A DNA stretch of 64,000 nt. It comes from Alistipes sp. (GTDB lineage: Bacteria; Bacteroidota; Bacteroidia; Bacteroidales; Rikenellaceae). This document shows positions 17,861 to 27,050 of the stretch, one piece after another. A program made the position numbers and the translations under genes. The stretch is taken from the NCBI GenBank assembly GCA_031285345.1, contig JAITWI010000055.1, positions 1 to 64,000 on the forward strand. Reading direction: 5' to 3'. Below the pieces are notes generated by a model. The model worked only from the letters and a program-made list of their open reading frames with translations, made no database searches and was not told the origin of the DNA. Position 1 is the stretch's first letter; the number at the start of each line of letters is the position of its first letter.

Positions 17861-18952
17861 CTAAATTATTCTTTGCGTGCGTGCTTTTTCCGTCAGGCGG
17901 AGGGTTTGCATATCGACCCCCGCAAGGAGGGTGAGGCCGGGCGATTTACCCACTTCTATCGAGCCGATGGCGTCATCCATCCCGAGAGCCCTCGCGCCGC
18001 CGATGGTCGCCCAGCCGAGCATCTCCTCCAAAGTCGCGGCGGTGTGAGGGGCGAGCAACAGCAGCTCTTTCACCATGCTTAGAGTGTCGTTCGAGGCAAG
18101 CGAATCGGTGCCAATGGCTATTCGGAGGCCGTTTTTGCGGAGCAGCTCTATGGGCGGTGTCAGCCCCGAGATGTGGCGGTTCGACGCCGGACACACCACC
18201 CACGTGACCGGAGCGGCGAAGTGGTCCATCACTATGTCGATGTCGCGCTGGGTGACGGTGCAGTTATGAACCAGCAACACCGGGCGGTCTTTGGGGGTTT
18301 GGGCGACGAGCCGTGCCGCCGGATCGGACACCTCGAACCCGCTCTCCATAAAGTGGATCGACAGAGGGCTGTTTTCGGTCAGGCCTGCCGCCTGATCTTC
18401 GGCTCCTCCATTCACCGCGGCGATAAAATTCTCGCGCGACAGCGAGTACAAAGAGTGGGGAGTTACGGTGGCTCGCAAACCACTCCCGACAGCCTCGTCG
18501 CGCAACGAAGCCGCTTTGGCCGGATTGGCCGCGGCTCCGAATATCTCGACGAAACTGTGGTAACGAATCGGGCTTCGGCGCTTCAACTCGAAAGTCGCCA
18601 CCCCATTGCACACGTCGCCCACCGCCTGCACCCCATCCGACCACATGCGAGCGTCCCACATTTCGGCCGCCTCCACGCCGCAACCGCGAGGCGCCGCCTT
18701 CATCCCCTCGACGAACGCCGCAAAGCCTCCGCCGGACGGAATCAACCCCCGCAAATGCGACAGTTCCAAATGGCAGTGGGCGTTCACCATACCCGGGATC
18801 AATATCCCGGAATAGAACTCCACCCCCGCCTCGCCGTCGAGGTGGCGCGAGGTGTGGATATCGACGATGCGGCCGTCGTCGGCCACCGTGACTATCCTAC
18901 CGGGAAGCAGCCCCTGCGGTGTCAGCAGAAGGTGGGACGAGATTCGGCGCAT
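17861..18952 (-). CDS. Amidohydrolase-superfamily deaminase; candidate aminodeoxyfutalosine deaminase
   Basis: 363 residues of the cytosine-deaminase/ATZ-TRZ type amidohydrolase fold. Metal ligands appear as the HxH in GMVNAHCHLELSH (near 57), a histidine in VTPHSLYSLS (near 165), a histidine in LSIHFMESG, and an aspartate in AIGTDSLASND (near 280). Proteins with the NAHCHLELSH signature include aminodeoxyfutalosine deaminases of the modified menaquinone pathway. Since mqnA is present in the window that role is plausible, but S-adenosylhomocysteine or other deaminase activities cannot be excluded. Its start lies 56 bp inside the DUF4296 gene. Confidence 0.82.
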   Translation of the reverse strand: MRRISSHLLLTPQGLLPGRIVTVADDGRIVDIHTSRHLDGEAGVEFYSGILIPGMVNAHCHLELSHLRGLIPSGGGFAAFVEGMKAAPRGCGVEAAEMWDARMWSDGVQAVGDVCNGVATFELKRRSPIRYHSFVEIFGAAANPAKAASLRDEAVGSGLRATVTPHSLYSLSRENFIAAVNGGAEDQAAGLTENSPLSIHFMESGFEVSDPAARLVAQTPKDRPVLLVHNCTVTQRDIDIVMDHFAAPVTWVVCPASNRHISGLTPPIELLRKNGLRIAIGTDSLASNDTLSMVKELLLLAPHTAATLEEMLGWATIGGARALGMDDAIGSIEVGKSPGLTLLAGVDMQTLRLTEKARTQRII

Positions 18953-19811
18953 GAGAGCTTAAAGTGTCGGCGAAAGGCACCGCGACGTGCCGCGCACGGG
19001 GACCGGAGAGCGAATCGAGCACGCGGTAGTCGAACCAGCCGCGCGCCATCGAATCCAGCGCCACCCGGTCGGGAATGAAATATCGAACCACGAGGCTGTC
19101 GATACGCATCCGGGGATCGGTCACATCTTCGCGCGGGTAGCCGTTGAGGTTGAGCACCAACAGGCGCGACAGCGAATCGGCGGCAAGGGAGACCGTCACC
19201 CTTTCGCGCTCGAAGTTTCTGTGGCGGCGCGTCTCCTGACTACGTTCCCTCCCCGTGCCGTCACGAAAGAAGAAGCGGCTCGCCCTAAGGTTGTTGTGGT
19301 CGGAGCTGTCCACCAAATAGCTGTATTCTATTTCGTAGCGGCCGGGGCTCACGTCAGGAATCTCGATGCGCAACCGCGCGGTGTCGGCCACGCGTCCCAC
19401 TAGTATCAGCGAGTCGTCGTACACCACGGTGGCGTACTTCTCGCCCGCTATTTTGCGCAGCGTGTCGGCCATGGCTATGCGCGCGGAGTAGAAGTCGCTC
19501 TCGGCCTCGATCATCGCTATGGCCTCCTCCACCACGTCGCTCAGGCGGGCGCTCTTGCGTTTGGCAAAGTTGCCGATGGTGTACTGCACATCCTCCGTGG
19601 TGTAGCCGTAGCGGGCGAAGAGCGGTTCGTATATGTTGAGCGAATCCAGCGGATCGCGGGTCGTCTCGGCGTAGGCGTTGGTCAGATACACGTCGTGGAA
19701 CATGCGCGCCAGATCGCCGTCCGAAATTATCTTGGGTTTGGAGCACGCCGACACCACCGCCACGACAAAAAGCGTCGCCACCCAAACCAATATGCCGTTC
19801 AACCTTCTCAT
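18897..19811 (-). CDS. DUF4296 domain lipoprotein
   Basis: 304 residues. A lipoprotein signal (VVAVVSACSKP, Cys23) precedes the DUF4296-like domain at about 28-115: DGDLARMFHDVYLTNAYAE, then FARYGYTTEDVQYTIGNFAK. The C-terminal half is a beta-rich region of unknown type (RLRIEIPDVSPGRYEIEYSY). The family is common in Bacteroidetes and its role is not known. It overlaps the permease gene upstream by 4 bp and the amidohydrolase gene downstream by 56 bp, so the last codons are probably a loosely constrained tail (SADTAGAASR). Confidence 0.83.
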   Translation of the reverse strand: MRRLNGILVWVATLFVVAVVSACSKPKIISDGDLARMFHDVYLTNAYAETTRDPLDSLNIYEPLFARYGYTTEDVQYTIGNFAKRKSARLSDVVEEAIAMIEAESDFYSARIAMADTLRKIAGEKYATVVYDDSLILVGRVADTARLRIEIPDVSPGRYEIEYSYLVDSSDHNNLRASRFFFRDGTGRERSQETRRHRNFERERVTVSLAADSLSRLLVLNLNGYPREDVTDPRMRIDSLVVRYFIPDRVALDSMARGWFDYRVLDSLSGPRARHVAVPFADTLSSHAPNLVPPSADTAGAASR

Positions 19812-21019
19812 AAATCGCGCCTCCCTATCGTCTTAACGACCGTAAATGTAGTTATAATATATATGACGGTCAAAAACGCCGCGCAGATAACCGCGATGTC
19901 CATCCCGCGCATCAACACGGGGTAGCTGTCGACCAAAAACGTGGCCCCCGGCAGGCGCACCACCCCGAACAGCTGTTGCGCCGCGCACACCGCCGTTCCG
20001 AGAACGAGCCCTCCCGCCGCGCCCGCAACGCCGATCATCATCCCCTGACGGATGAACACCCGGCGGACGAAACGCGTGGTGGCCCCCATAGCCCTCAGGG
20101 TGCGGATGCCCGGGCGCTTGTCGATAATGAGCATGATGAGCGACCCGACGATCGAGAACGACGCGATGAGCAGCACCACGAAACCGATGAAGAACACCCC
20201 CCACTTCTCCATCTCCATCACGCGGTACATAGACGCCTTCTGTTCGTAGCGGGTCAAAACCCTAAAGTTCTCTCCGACTATCTTTTCAATATCGGCCTTC
20301 AGTCGCTTCCCGGGGGCGTCGGCGGCGAATCTCACGGTCAGAGATGTCGCGCCGTTCCCATAGTCGAAAAGCCGTTGCGCGAACCCCAGCGGAGCGATTA
20401 TGTATTCGCCGTCGGTGTCGGCGTCCAAAACGAAGATCCCGTCCACCCGCGCCTCGTCCATCGAAAAGGCGCTCATCGGCAGCAGCGACGAGAACGACCC
20501 CCGCCGCGGAACCAAAAACCGCATCGGGGTCGAGAAACCCATCCTGAAGCCGAGGTTGTACGCTATGCCCTGACCAACCACGACGCCTTGGTCGCCTTTG
20601 CCGTCATCGAACATTCGGCCGGCCCACATCATCTTTTTCATGTCGACCACACGGCCGTAGAGGCTATCCACCCCGCGCACCGTAGCCGCCATCTGACGGC
20701 CGCGGTATTCCACCAGAGCCCGCTCCTCCAGCACGAACGACACGCCCGCCACTCCGTCCAACGCCGCTATCGCCGCCACGTCCATCGTCGCCGGATCGAA
20801 CACCTTGCCCCCCGCCGGCAGCACCGCCAGATCGGGGTCGAACTCGCCGTACATCCGCCGCACAAGGTCGTCGAAGCCGTTGAACACCGACATGAGGATC
20901 ACCATCGCCGCCACCGGAATGCCCACCGCCACCATGCTCACCCGGCTGACGATGTTGATCACCGAATGCGACTTGGGCGAGAACAGGAATCGGCGGGCTA
21001 TGTGGCTCGATAAACTCAT
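19808..21019 (-). CDS. LolC/E-type lipoprotein-release ABC transporter permease
   Basis: 403 residues. The N-terminal SLSSHIARRFLFSPK, then a first membrane helix (VSRVSMVAVGIPVAAMVILM), a large periplasmic MacB-PCD-like domain (about 45-260), and three C-terminal helices of the FtsX domain (GVFFIGFVVLLIASFSIVGS; MMIGVAGAAGGLVLG; MDIAVICAAFLTVIYIITTF). This is the layout of LolC/LolE, which extract lipoproteins from the inner membrane together with the LolD ATPase. No LolD is in the window. In Bacteroidetes this permease commonly follows rbfA, as it does here (30 bp gap). Confidence 0.93.
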   Translation of the reverse strand: MSLSSHIARRFLFSPKSHSVINIVSRVSMVAVGIPVAAMVILMSVFNGFDDLVRRMYGEFDPDLAVLPAGGKVFDPATMDVAAIAALDGVAGVSFVLEERALVEYRGRQMAATVRGVDSLYGRVVDMKKMMWAGRMFDDGKGDQGVVVGQGIAYNLGFRMGFSTPMRFLVPRRGSFSSLLPMSAFSMDEARVDGIFVLDADTDGEYIIAPLGFAQRLFDYGNGATSLTVRFAADAPGKRLKADIEKIVGENFRVLTRYEQKASMYRVMEMEKWGVFFIGFVVLLIASFSIVGSLIMLIIDKRPGIRTLRAMGATTRFVRRVFIRQGMMIGVAGAAGGLVLGTAVCAAQQLFGVVRLPGATFLVDSYPVLMRGMDIAVICAAFLTVIYIITTFTVVKTIGRRDL

Positions 21020-21049
21020 GGTGTTCGAAAGGCTTTCCCTGCGGCGGGG

Positions 21050-21394
21050 CTACTTCAAAAGGTTGTCGATCTTGTCGATATACTCGAACGAATCGTCGAC
21101 AAAGAAACTCAGCTCGGGCACGACCCGCATCTGGTTGCGAATTTTGGCGCCCAGCGTCTTGCGGACGAGCCAATTGTTGGCATCGAGCGAGGCCATCACC
21201 TCGGCGTGACGCTCGAAGGGGAACACGCTCAGATAGATCCGCGCGTATTCGAGGTCGGGGCTCATCCTGACGCCCGTCACCGTCACCAGCGCGCCCCTGA
21301 GCAAAGGTGCCGACTCGCGGATGAACATCTCGCCGAGGTCTTTCTGTATCTGTCTGCCAATCTTCTGCTGGCGTGTTGTTTCGGGTTTTTCCAT
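21050..21394 (-). CDS. rbfA: 30S ribosome-binding factor A
   Basis: 114 residues, normal for RbfA. It begins with the family's N-terminal helix (TTRQQKIGRQIQKDLGEMFI) and contains the KH-like core with TVTGVRMSPDLEYARIYLSVF and a C-terminal VPELSFFVDDSFEYIDKIDNLL, where the SFEYxxxIdxLL ending is diagnostic. It binds the 30S subunit and helps mature the 5' end of 16S rRNA. It is followed by the Lol-type permease. Confidence 0.97.
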   Translation of the reverse strand: MEKPETTRQQKIGRQIQKDLGEMFIRESAPLLRGALVTVTGVRMSPDLEYARIYLSVFPFERHAEVMASLDANNWLVRKTLGAKIRNQMRVVPELSFFVDDSFEYIDKIDNLLK

Positions 21395-21432
21395 TCTCTT
21401 TTATGTGCGAGGTCGGGAGCTCTAAAAGCCCC

Positions 21433-22257
21433 TTAATACCTCATGTTATCCAGCTTGATATTGCGGAAGTCGCCGTCGCCCGGGGGCGGAGCGGGTGTGC
21501 GCCTAAGCGGAGGTTCGGTGATGCCGCCCTTACCCAGACGGAAGTAGACGCTCAGGTTGATCGACAGGTTATCCAACTCGGAGCGGATGTAATCGTTGAA
21601 CATGTAGCGGGTCTGAGTACGCAAAATATCCGACATGCCGTAGTAGTAGCGCGCCTCAGCGGCCACCTCCCATCGGCCGAAGAGCACTCCGAATCCCGCT
21701 CCGCCCATGATGCCGTAGTTCCAGCGGCCGTCGCGGGGAGCGATCATCTTATAGGGGGTGACTATGCTGCTCTGGGACACCACCTTGCCGTCCACAATTA
21801 CCCGCGACAACTCCGTCACCGTGTCACCCACGCCGAGATTATATGTGAACGTGAAGGCCGCGTTGACGAAGACCCTCAGGTGGCGCCGGGCAAAGTAGAG
21901 GTGGGGTTGCCAGATTAGGGGCATGGTGATGGAGTTCACCGTGCGGATGGTCGACATGTTACCCCTGTCGATCCGGTAGCCGCGCGCCATATAGAGTAGT
22001 TCGGCGCCCACTCCGCCCACCACCTGCTGGGGGCTGTAATATTTCCACGCCACGCCGCCGCTCATCTTGCCCCACGTCATCGACGTCTCCTCCGCCGGAT
22101 AGAACCGCCCTTGAGCCGCGCCGTAACCGCCCGTAAGGCCCACGTAGTGTTGCGCCGAGGCGGGCAGCGCCGCCACCGCAACGCACATTGCCAACACACA
22201 CCGCACGAATCTCCGCGCAACGCCGTTATTCTGTTTTATGTACTTCGCACCTCTCAT
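21433..22257 (-). CDS. Outer-membrane beta-barrel protein (porin-like), function unknown
   Basis: 274 residues from the ATG at 22257; an apparently longer frame upstream runs antisense-like through the neighbouring gene and is not supported. A signal peptide (CVLAMCVAVAALPASAQ) ends near residue 36. The mature protein shows regular amphipathic strands (HYVGLTGGYGAAQGRF; GGAGFGVLFGRWEVAAEARYYYGMS; LSINLSVYFRLGKGG) typical of OmpA-like or PorT-like barrels, and ends with a proline-rich tail and FRNIKLDNMRY. It lies 11 bp after the Ig-like lipoprotein gene, so the two are likely co-transcribed. Confidence 0.87.
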   Translation of the reverse strand: MRGAKYIKQNNGVARRFVRCVLAMCVAVAALPASAQHYVGLTGGYGAAQGRFYPAEETSMTWGKMSGGVAWKYYSPQQVVGGVGAELLYMARGYRIDRGNMSTIRTVNSITMPLIWQPHLYFARRHLRVFVNAAFTFTYNLGVGDTVTELSRVIVDGKVVSQSSIVTPYKMIAPRDGRWNYGIMGGAGFGVLFGRWEVAAEARYYYGMSDILRTQTRYMFNDYIRSELDNLSINLSVYFRLGKGGITEPPLRRTPAPPPGDGDFRNIKLDNMRY

Positions 22258-22268
22258 TTCGTCCGTCG

Positions 22269-24668
22269 TTAATACATTCCGCCGCCGTAGTTGCCGCCGC
22301 CCATGCCACCCATTCCGCCCATGCCGCCCGCACCGCCCATAGCGCCAACACCCGACTGTATTTGCGATTTGGCACCACCCAAAGCGCTGCCGATGCCCAG
22401 ACCTCCGCCGCCCTGACCCTGAGCCTCCTGACGCCTCCTCTCCTCGTCTTTTATTGCTTTGTCTTCGAGATATTTGACGACGCGGGCGTCTTCGGCCCTC
22501 TGAAGGTCGAGTCGTATCTTCTCCATCGAGATCGGGGCGAATATCTCGGCCGCATCGACCTCCGCCCGCGCGTCCCACCCGGGTTTCAGGGGAATGAGCC
22601 TGTCGCCGGTCGCACCCACGTAGAACTCGGTCCGCTCGGGCTGGCGGCGTTCCGTCAGAATCCCGGTGTCCCACTTGCCGTTGCCGTTGCCGTCCTCGGT
22701 CAGGCGCACGCTGACACTCCCCTCGGGCAGGTAGTAGAAGGTGTACTCGCCCGTAGTGGCCTCTTTGATCTCCCGTTCGTTTTTGCCGCTCTCGTTCACC
22801 ACCTGGAGGATATATTTCGATTCGGGGGTTTTGCCCTCAAGGTTTACGATAAGGGTGGCGAATTTGGCGCGTTGGGCGATCTTGAAATTGGCGCCCAGCG
22901 AGTCGTTGCTCTCGCCGGCGATGTTGGTGAACACCCCCTTGTTGATCGTCAGGCGGTAGGCGTGCCGCTCGTCCCAGTCGGAGGAGATTACCCAGCGGCG
23001 GATGTTCATCGTGTCGCGCTCCAGACGGAACGGCACGGGAGCCGGGTCGCCCAGGTCGGGAACGGTCACCAGTTCTATTCGCGCGCTGTCTATCGCCACG
23101 AGCGGCAGGTCGAACTCGATGGGGATGCTCTTCTCGGGATTGACCTCGGCCCCGGCGTCGACCTTGAACTTAAACGGGTTGGGCTTCTCGGGCGGGGTGT
23201 ACTCCTCGCCGTTTTCCAGCGCCTCCTCCATCGCCTTCTCCTCGCGTTCGCGTTCGCGTTCCTCTTCGCGGGTCTCGATTTTGCGCCACACGAGGTTCAG
23301 CGCCTGCGACGTGGGAGCCATCACGCCCAGCGAGTCGGGACGGCGGTAGGAGAGTCGGCCCTTTATGGTGTCGCCCAGAGCCTCGGGCGGCATGTCGAAC
23401 CAGAGCGAGATGGTGTCGCGGTCGGCGGTTTGGTACTCGCGGATTATTTTGTGTTCCGGAATGCTGTCGAACGTCAGCGTGTCGATCTGCGGCCAGGGGG
23501 CGTTGAATTGCAACACAGCCTGATGGCGGCTCGGGCGTTCGGCCAGCGTGAGGTTTTGACGCGCCGCGGAGGGCTCGGTGAACATGCGGAAATAGAGCTG
23601 CGGATCGGCCGTAGGATAGTGGCGCCATTGGTCGAGCCAAATCGTGACGGGATCCTGGTCGGCCGGATTGTAGAGACTGTCCAAAAAGCCCACCTTATCC
23701 ACCCCCGGGTCGTATTGCAGGTTGCTGTTGGTGTCCTCCAGCGCGTATATTCGGTATGGTATGTCTTTGAGGTTCTGGGCGATGAATATCCCGTTGCCCT
23801 CCGCCCGACCAACTGCCGATGGTTTGCCCAGCAGCAGCAGAGAGTCGTACGTCGCCGTGTTGTAGTATCGAGGCACGCGAGGTTTGGGCAGGGTATCCAA
23901 AGCCAAACCGTCGGGGGTGGCGAGGCTGTCGGATTTCTGAGGCGCGAGGCTGTCGGGCGCCGCCAAACTGTCGGGCACCGGAAGCGCGATACTATCCATC
24001 CGCAACGAGTCCGGCAAAAGGGTATCCGCGGCCGGCATAAGACTATCCACCAAAAGGCTGTCTAATCCAGGCAACAGACTGTCTGTCAGCAGCGAATCGC
24101 CCTTCGGCAGCAAACTGTCCACCATCAGAGTGTCGAACCCCGGCAGCAGCATAGAGTCGAACTTAGCGGCGTCATAAAAAAAGATAAGGGTCTTGGACAC
24201 GCTGTCGCCCTTCATGGCGTCGGCCGTGTAGCCGGTCATGAGCATCGAGTCGATCGCCGCGCCGGTGGAAAACACATAACGCAGTCCATAGAGCGGATTG
24301 CTCTCGTTGTTGTCCACTATCGAGGTGCCGAAGTTGAGCGAGTAGGTCTGGTTTTCGAGCAGCGTATCCTTAATGTCGATCCGCACCCCCTTGCCGCGCA
24401 CCTTGAGCGACGGATTGACCTTCATAAGGGGCGAGGTGAAGAACTCTTTGGTCTGGTCCTTGAGTTGAACGTACTCGTCGAACTCGATGAAGATGCGGCG
24501 GGCGGTGAAATGGCGCCCCTCGTTCTCGGGCAACATGATTCTGACCACCGGCGAGAGCGAGTCGCGCGGCCCGCCCTGGGGCGTGAGACGATTGGCGCAA
24601 CGCGGCAGCACGAGGGCACATACAATCGCCGAGATCGCTATTACGATATGTTTGAGTTCTTTGGACAC
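22269..24668 (-). CDS. Large Ig-like (Big_5/SbsA-type) lipoprotein with a DSL-repeat insertion
   Basis: 799 residues. A lipoprotein signal (ALVLPRCAN, Cys24) is followed by NRLTPQGGPRDSLSPVV and a Big_5-type Ig-like domain at about 40-140 (FTARRIFIEFDEYVQLKD). This family is found throughout Bacteroidetes and is probably surface or periplasmic; its function is unknown. Residues about 171-262 are an imperfect repeat of the pattern DSLLxxxDSLLP that interrupts the usual continuation into RYYNTATYDSLLLL. Later come prealbumin-like beta segments (YRIYALEDTNSNLQYDPG and VSVRLTEDGNGNGKWDTG), a coiled-coil-like ETREEEREREREEKAMEEA near 485, and a glycine/methionine tail (GGMGGMGGMGGG). A barrel gene follows by 11 bp. 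Confidence 0.88.
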   Translation of the reverse strand: MSKELKHIVIAISAIVCALVLPRCANRLTPQGGPRDSLSPVVRIMLPENEGRHFTARRIFIEFDEYVQLKDQTKEFFTSPLMKVNPSLKVRGKGVRIDIKDTLLENQTYSLNFGTSIVDNNESNPLYGLRYVFSTGAAIDSMLMTGYTADAMKGDSVSKTLIFFYDAAKFDSMLLPGFDTLMVDSLLPKGDSLLTDSLLPGLDSLLVDSLMPAADTLLPDSLRMDSIALPVPDSLAAPDSLAPQKSDSLATPDGLALDTLPKPRVPRYYNTATYDSLLLLGKPSAVGRAEGNGIFIAQNLKDIPYRIYALEDTNSNLQYDPGVDKVGFLDSLYNPADQDPVTIWLDQWRHYPTADPQLYFRMFTEPSAARQNLTLAERPSRHQAVLQFNAPWPQIDTLTFDSIPEHKIIREYQTADRDTISLWFDMPPEALGDTIKGRLSYRRPDSLGVMAPTSQALNLVWRKIETREEEREREREEKAMEEALENGEEYTPPEKPNPFKFKVDAGAEVNPEKSIPIEFDLPLVAIDSARIELVTVPDLGDPAPVPFRLERDTMNIRRWVISSDWDERHAYRLTINKGVFTNIAGESNDSLGANFKIAQRAKFATLIVNLEGKTPESKYILQVVNESGKNEREIKEATTGEYTFYYLPEGSVSVRLTEDGNGNGKWDTGILTERRQPERTEFYVGATGDRLIPLKPGWDARAEVDAAEIFAPISMEKIRLDLQRAEDARVVKYLEDKAIKDEERRRQEAQGQGGGGLGIGSALGGAKSQIQSGVGAMGGAGGMGGMGGMGGGNYGGGMY

Positions 24669-24683
24669 TTCTGTGATGTGAGT

Positions 24684-25277
24684 TTATAGTCCGGCGGTTC
24701 CGGCGGACGCATCGTCGGAATCGTCGTCCGGTTCGGGGCCCGCGTCGGATATTTCGGAGGCGTAGTTCCACAACCCTTCCTTATATGGAACGACGCTCTT
24801 CCAGGGCTGGAAACTGACGTAGAACTCCAACCGCGGCATCGGGATGCCGTACTCGAACACGCCCCACGCGTACTGTCCGTACAGCGGATCGACCGCCACC
24901 AGCAGCACCGGAGAACTCGTGACGGTCAGGTGGACGAAGCCGTCCTCCCCTTCGCCCGTGTTCTGTTCGCCCACTATGCTGAACGAGCGCTCCTCATCCG
25001 TATCGCGGTTGGTTATGATCCCGGCTTCGGCATCGGGGTACGACGCGGCGTACCACTCGTCCTGAATGGCCTCGACATCCTTGCCCAAGCCGTAGAAGGC
25101 GTACACCCTCGCCATGTAGGCCGGCTGGACGGGGTTGCCGCCATCCATCAACACCAGGCGCGGCTCGATGACGAACTCGCACTCGGCGTTGAAGGGGGTG
25201 CAGCCGCCGAAACCCGACAGCGCCGCCGCGCCGAACAGCGTCGCCGCACCGGCCAATATTTTTCGCGTCAGTCGCAT
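24684..25277 (-). CDS. Predicted lipoprotein, function unknown
   Basis: 197 residues. The N-terminus is hydrophobic with a lipobox-like SGFGGC (Cys26). The body includes ECEFVIEPRLVLMDGGNPVQ, VYAFYGLGKDVEAIQDEWYA and LYGQYAWGVFEYGIPMPRLE. The C-terminus is strongly acidic (DAGPEPDDDSDDASAGTAGL). I do not recognise a family, although the overall pattern resembles small Bacteroidetes lipoproteins with a transthyretin-like fold. It overlaps the end of folK by 10 bp and lies 15 bp before the large Ig-like lipoprotein gene. Confidence 0.78.
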   Translation of the reverse strand: MRLTRKILAGAATLFGAAALSGFGGCTPFNAECEFVIEPRLVLMDGGNPVQPAYMARVYAFYGLGKDVEAIQDEWYAASYPDAEAGIITNRDTDEERSFSIVGEQNTGEGEDGFVHLTVTSSPVLLVAVDPLYGQYAWGVFEYGIPMPRLEFYVSFQPWKSVVPYKEGLWNYASEISDAGPEPDDDSDDASAGTAGL

Positions 25278-25780
25278 TCCCTATCTCCGTTTCGTCCGTC
25301 CATTTCGTCCCAAAGTTCGGCCACCGTCCGCCCCAGTACCGGGTGGATCTTTTGCGGTGCGACCTCGCAGAGGGGTTCGAGCACAAAATCGCGCTCGTGA
25401 AGCAGCGGATGGGGAATAACCAGATCCATGTCGGCCACCACCTCGTCGTCGTAGAACAGTATGTCCACGTCGATCTCGCGCGAGGAGTATTTCTGCCCCG
25501 TGCGCTCTTTTTCGGCCTCTTCGGCGGCGCGGTCGCGACCCAGCGCCTGTTCTATAGCCTGCACTTTTTCGAGCACCTCGCGCGGAGAGAGGTCGGTGTC
25601 CGCAACAAGAACCTGATTAGAGAAGGGCTCATCTGCTTGAAAACCCCACGGAGCGCTCTTATAGCGGTGCGAACAGCGCATAACCGGGCCTATCTCGGCG
25701 TTGATCATCGACTGAGCCCGTTGGAGGCGCGATTTGACGTCGCCCCGGTTGCCTCCGGTTATCAAAATTACACGTGCCAT
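25268..25780 (-). CDS. folK: 2-amino-4-hydroxy-6-hydroxymethyldihydropteridine diphosphokinase
   Basis: 170 residues from the ATG at 25780 (MARVILITGGNRGD); four extra codons upstream are unlikely to be used. HPPK motifs: GGNRGD at the N-terminus, SHRYKSAPWGFQADEPFSNQ near 40-58, and REIDVDILFYDDEVV near 104, followed by the PHPLLHERDFVLEPLCEV segment near 123. It transfers pyrophosphate from ATP to 6-hydroxymethyl-7,8-dihydropterin in folate synthesis. It follows holB by 36 bp. Confidence 0.96.
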   Translation of the reverse strand: MARVILITGGNRGDVKSRLQRAQSMINAEIGPVMRCSHRYKSAPWGFQADEPFSNQVLVADTDLSPREVLEKVQAIEQALGRDRAAEEAEKERTGQKYSSREIDVDILFYDDEVVADMDLVIPHPLLHERDFVLEPLCEVAPQKIHPVLGRTVAELWDEMDGRNGDRECD

Positions 25781-25816
25781 ATTATCAAACATTCCGGGTC
25801 GGATTACCGCCCATAA

Positions 25817-26998
25817 CTATCTCTTTATTATCTGTTTGCTCACCGCCAGCGCAAAGTGGGTGAAGACGATCGCGGCACTGCCGTTGCGGCGAAGCTGCCC
25901 CCCCGCGCTCTCGATCTCGGCCACGATATTCTCGACGTTGTGGTTCGCGATGAAGGGCGAAAACTTGCGGCAAAACTCCATCTCCGCGCCCCAAAGGTAA
26001 GCAATATCTTCCAATCCGGCGTTAATCATGAAACTCGACCTTGTGAGCCGCACGAAATTTTCGAGCATCCGCTTCTGTCGTTCGCGCCCCAGAGCCGCCG
26101 CCCTCTCGGCCCATTTGAGCAGTTCGAGATGCTTGTCGTTGTAACTCAGGCGCATAAGTTCCACAAAAAGTTCGAAATCCTCACCCGTCTCGTCGGAGTT
26201 TTCGTCGTTGACTATCTTTTGCGCCTGCAACATATCTCCGCGCGAAAGTCGGGCCGCAAGCCGCGCCTTGGCCGGATCGACTTTTCGGGCGGCGAAATAG
26301 GTCTCGATGGCCTCGGGGTCGATGCCCGGAACGGCCACCTCCTGCACCCTCGAAATGATGGTCGGCAGCAGCATGCGCGGCTGGGCCGACACGAGCACGA
26401 ACAGCGTTCTCTCCCACGGCTCTTCGAGGATTTTGAGCAGCGTGTTGGCCGCCTCGCCGTTCATTTTTTCGGGCAACCATATCACCACCGCCTTGAATCC
26501 GCCCTCGAAGCTCTTGAAACTCAGTTTGCGGATCACCTCGTCGGCCTCTTTTTTGGAGATCAGGCCTTGTAGCTTTTCGAGGTCGAGGGCGCCGTACCAC
26601 ATCGCCTCGTCGAAATATCCGCCCGTTTCGGCCGTCAGTTTGCGCCACTGCGGCAGAAACAGGTCGCTGGTGATCGCCTCGCCCGATTTTTTGCCCTCCT
26701 TGTTGACCGGCATCACGAAGTGGAGGTCGGGGTGTTGCAACGCCGCGATCTTTTGGCAGCTCGGACACACACCGCATGAATCGCCGTAAGTGATTTCGGA
26801 CGTTCCTTCAGACTTTTGGGGTATCCCCGGCGTGCGGTTCGGGCAGTTGAGGTACTGAATGTAGGCGAGCGCGAGCGACAGCGTGCCGCTACCCGCCGCG
26901 CCGGTAAACATCTGCGCGTGGCTCACCCTGCCCTCGTCGACGGTTCTCGCGAGCCGCCGCTTGACGTCGTCCTGACCGATTATGTCGCTGAATCTCAT
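25817..26998 (-). CDS. holB: DNA polymerase III delta' subunit (clamp loader)
   Basis: 393 residues. It opens MRFSDIIGQDDVKRRLARTV. The P-loop position reads GAAGSGTLSLAL, lacking the Walker A lysine, so it should not bind ATP, as expected for delta'. A zinc-binding set of cysteines follows (CPN, then CGVCPSCQ). The sensor and SRC regions read VIWLPEKMNGEAANTLLKILEEP near 180, then ISRVQEVAVP. The C-terminal collar domain completes it. It loads the beta sliding clamp together with the gamma/tau and delta subunits. It lies 52 bp after dut. Confidence 0.93.
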   Translation of the reverse strand: MRFSDIIGQDDVKRRLARTVDEGRVSHAQMFTGAAGSGTLSLALAYIQYLNCPNRTPGIPQKSEGTSEITYGDSCGVCPSCQKIAALQHPDLHFVMPVNKEGKKSGEAITSDLFLPQWRKLTAETGGYFDEAMWYGALDLEKLQGLISKKEADEVIRKLSFKSFEGGFKAVVIWLPEKMNGEAANTLLKILEEPWERTLFVLVSAQPRMLLPTIISRVQEVAVPGIDPEAIETYFAARKVDPAKARLAARLSRGDMLQAQKIVNDENSDETGEDFELFVELMRLSYNDKHLELLKWAERAAALGRERQKRMLENFVRLTRSSFMINAGLEDIAYLWGAEMEFCRKFSPFIANHNVENIVAEIESAGGQLRRNGSAAIVFTHFALAVSKQIIKR

Positions 26999-27050
26999 TG
27001 TTTGTAAACTTTTTGGCCTTTGTTTAGAACGGCTTCATACTCACGACTTC

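Noticed and set aside
21433-22674. 413-codon reading of the barrel protein frame
   Set aside because: The first 139 codons are Arg/Gly-rich and cover the end of the Ig-like lipoprotein gene in another frame. The signal peptide begins at 22257.
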